Assembly: GCF_037044555.1 (NCBI RefSeq)
Contig: NZ_CP146275.1
Location: forward strand, 2,646,501 to 2,710,500
Source: Pelagibacterium nitratireducens
GTDB lineage: Bacteria > Pseudomonadota > Alphaproteobacteria > Rhizobiales > Devosiaceae
Reading direction: 5' to 3'
Length of the DNA: 64,000 bases
Shown here: positions 63,811 to 64,000 of the stretch, in pieces
How the letters are laid out: every line of letters begins with the position of its first letter
Numbering within the stretch: position 1 is the first letter of the stretch
Position numbers and translations under genes: made by a program
The notes under the pieces: generated by a model
The model's database searches: none
What the model was told of the DNA's origin: nothing
What the model saw: only the letters and a program-made list of their open reading frames with translations

Positions 63811-64000
63811 TCAAACACCTCGATGATCCGTGCTTCGAAACCATTCTTGATCGACGCGATGACATCCTCGCGGTCGTTCATTTCGAGCACGTGGATGTAC
63901 AAAGTCTTCCGATCGTCGGAGACATCAACGCTCAAGGTGCCCGGCGTGAGGGTAATCAAATTGGCCAGCAGGGTGATCTGGACGTCACTTGTGACCGATA
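63807..64000 (-). CDS. mnhE: Mrp-type cation/proton antiporter subunit E (C-terminal part)
   Basis: The reading frame runs off the window edge; the last 64 residues are present. They include [20 protein letters not shown] and TLYIHVLEM, conserved in MnhE/PhaE, and end IIEVFE with a stop overlapping the mnhF start (ATGA). The remaining Mrp subunits should lie beyond 64000. Confidence 0.92.
   Translation of the reverse strand, partial: SVTSDVQITLLANLITLTPGTLSVDVSDDRKTLYIHVLEMNDREDVIASIKNGFEARIIEVFE

Overview
The window looks like chromosome from a GC-rich alphaproteobacterium of the order Hyphomicrobiales, most likely the Devosiaceae (Devosia/Pelagibacterium type). The grounds are gene content and signals: a MucR/Ros regulator, an Mrp antiporter operon, DUF6456, DUF1491, DUF2336, TTAA-N7-TTAA (CtrA-type) sites, and intergenic repeats of a kind common in this order. 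The genus is inference. No rRNA, tRNA, CRISPR array or prophage was recognised.

Layout. 0-8.6 kb: LysE exporter, TlpA-type thioredoxin, threonine ammonia-lyase (ilvA), an MFS carrier, then a TRAP transporter with an M24 peptidase and a divergent MarR-type regulator. 9.3-10.6 kb: an IS110-family element inserted in a copy of a dispersed intergenic repeat; its left non-coding end folds into a candidate bridge RNA whose four guide segments match target and donor. 10.6-12.5 kb: copper-handling cluster (SCO, YcnI-PCuAC fusion, DUF2946-like). 12.7-17.4 kb: sugar ABC importer of the YtfQRT-YjfF type behind a 19-bp palindrome. 17.6-29.9 kb: GNAT enzyme, universal stress protein, Na+/alanine symporter, GT14 glycosyltransferase, MerR/SDR pair, VOC protein, secreted PQQ sugar dehydrogenase fused to cytochrome c, orphan VasI/TagO-like protein, M16C protease, YjbR protein. 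29.9-36.5 kb: a second PQQ dehydrogenase, ilvD, EamA exporter, ABC exporter with a possible leader peptide.

36.5-39.7 kb holds an ECF sigma/anti-sigma pair divergent from a subtilisin-like protease with a long acidic segment, next to a secreted protein with an almost pure Asp tail. This is the least familiar group here. 39.7-47.0 kb: hemolysin III/PAQR protein, GAF-GGDEF cyclase, lytic transglycosylase, AAC(3)-type acetyltransferase, ArsR/AHSA1 group, TrkH. 47.1-50.0 kb: a curli-like locus (two curlin-repeat proteins and a CsgH-like protein) interrupted by a coiled-coil membrane protein. 50.1-54.1 kb: YcgN family, class A penicillin-binding protein, DUF1214/DUF1254 pair. 54.05-55.08 kb: a gene-free block of palindromic repeats. 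55.1-64.0 kb: lipoprotein, DUF2336 protein, a membrane histidine kinase overlapping a peptidoglycan-binding protein, SufE, DUF6456 and DnaA-domain-IV-like proteins, MucR, and mrpG/F/E, with mrpE cut by the window edge.

Themes linking genes are envelope work (PBP, transglycosylase, peptidoglycan-binding protein, curli-like fibres), periplasmic oxidation with copper supply (PQQ dehydrogenases, SCO, PCuAC), ion balance (TrkH, Mrp), and possible cell-cycle control (CtrA-type boxes and a DivJ/PleC-like kinase).
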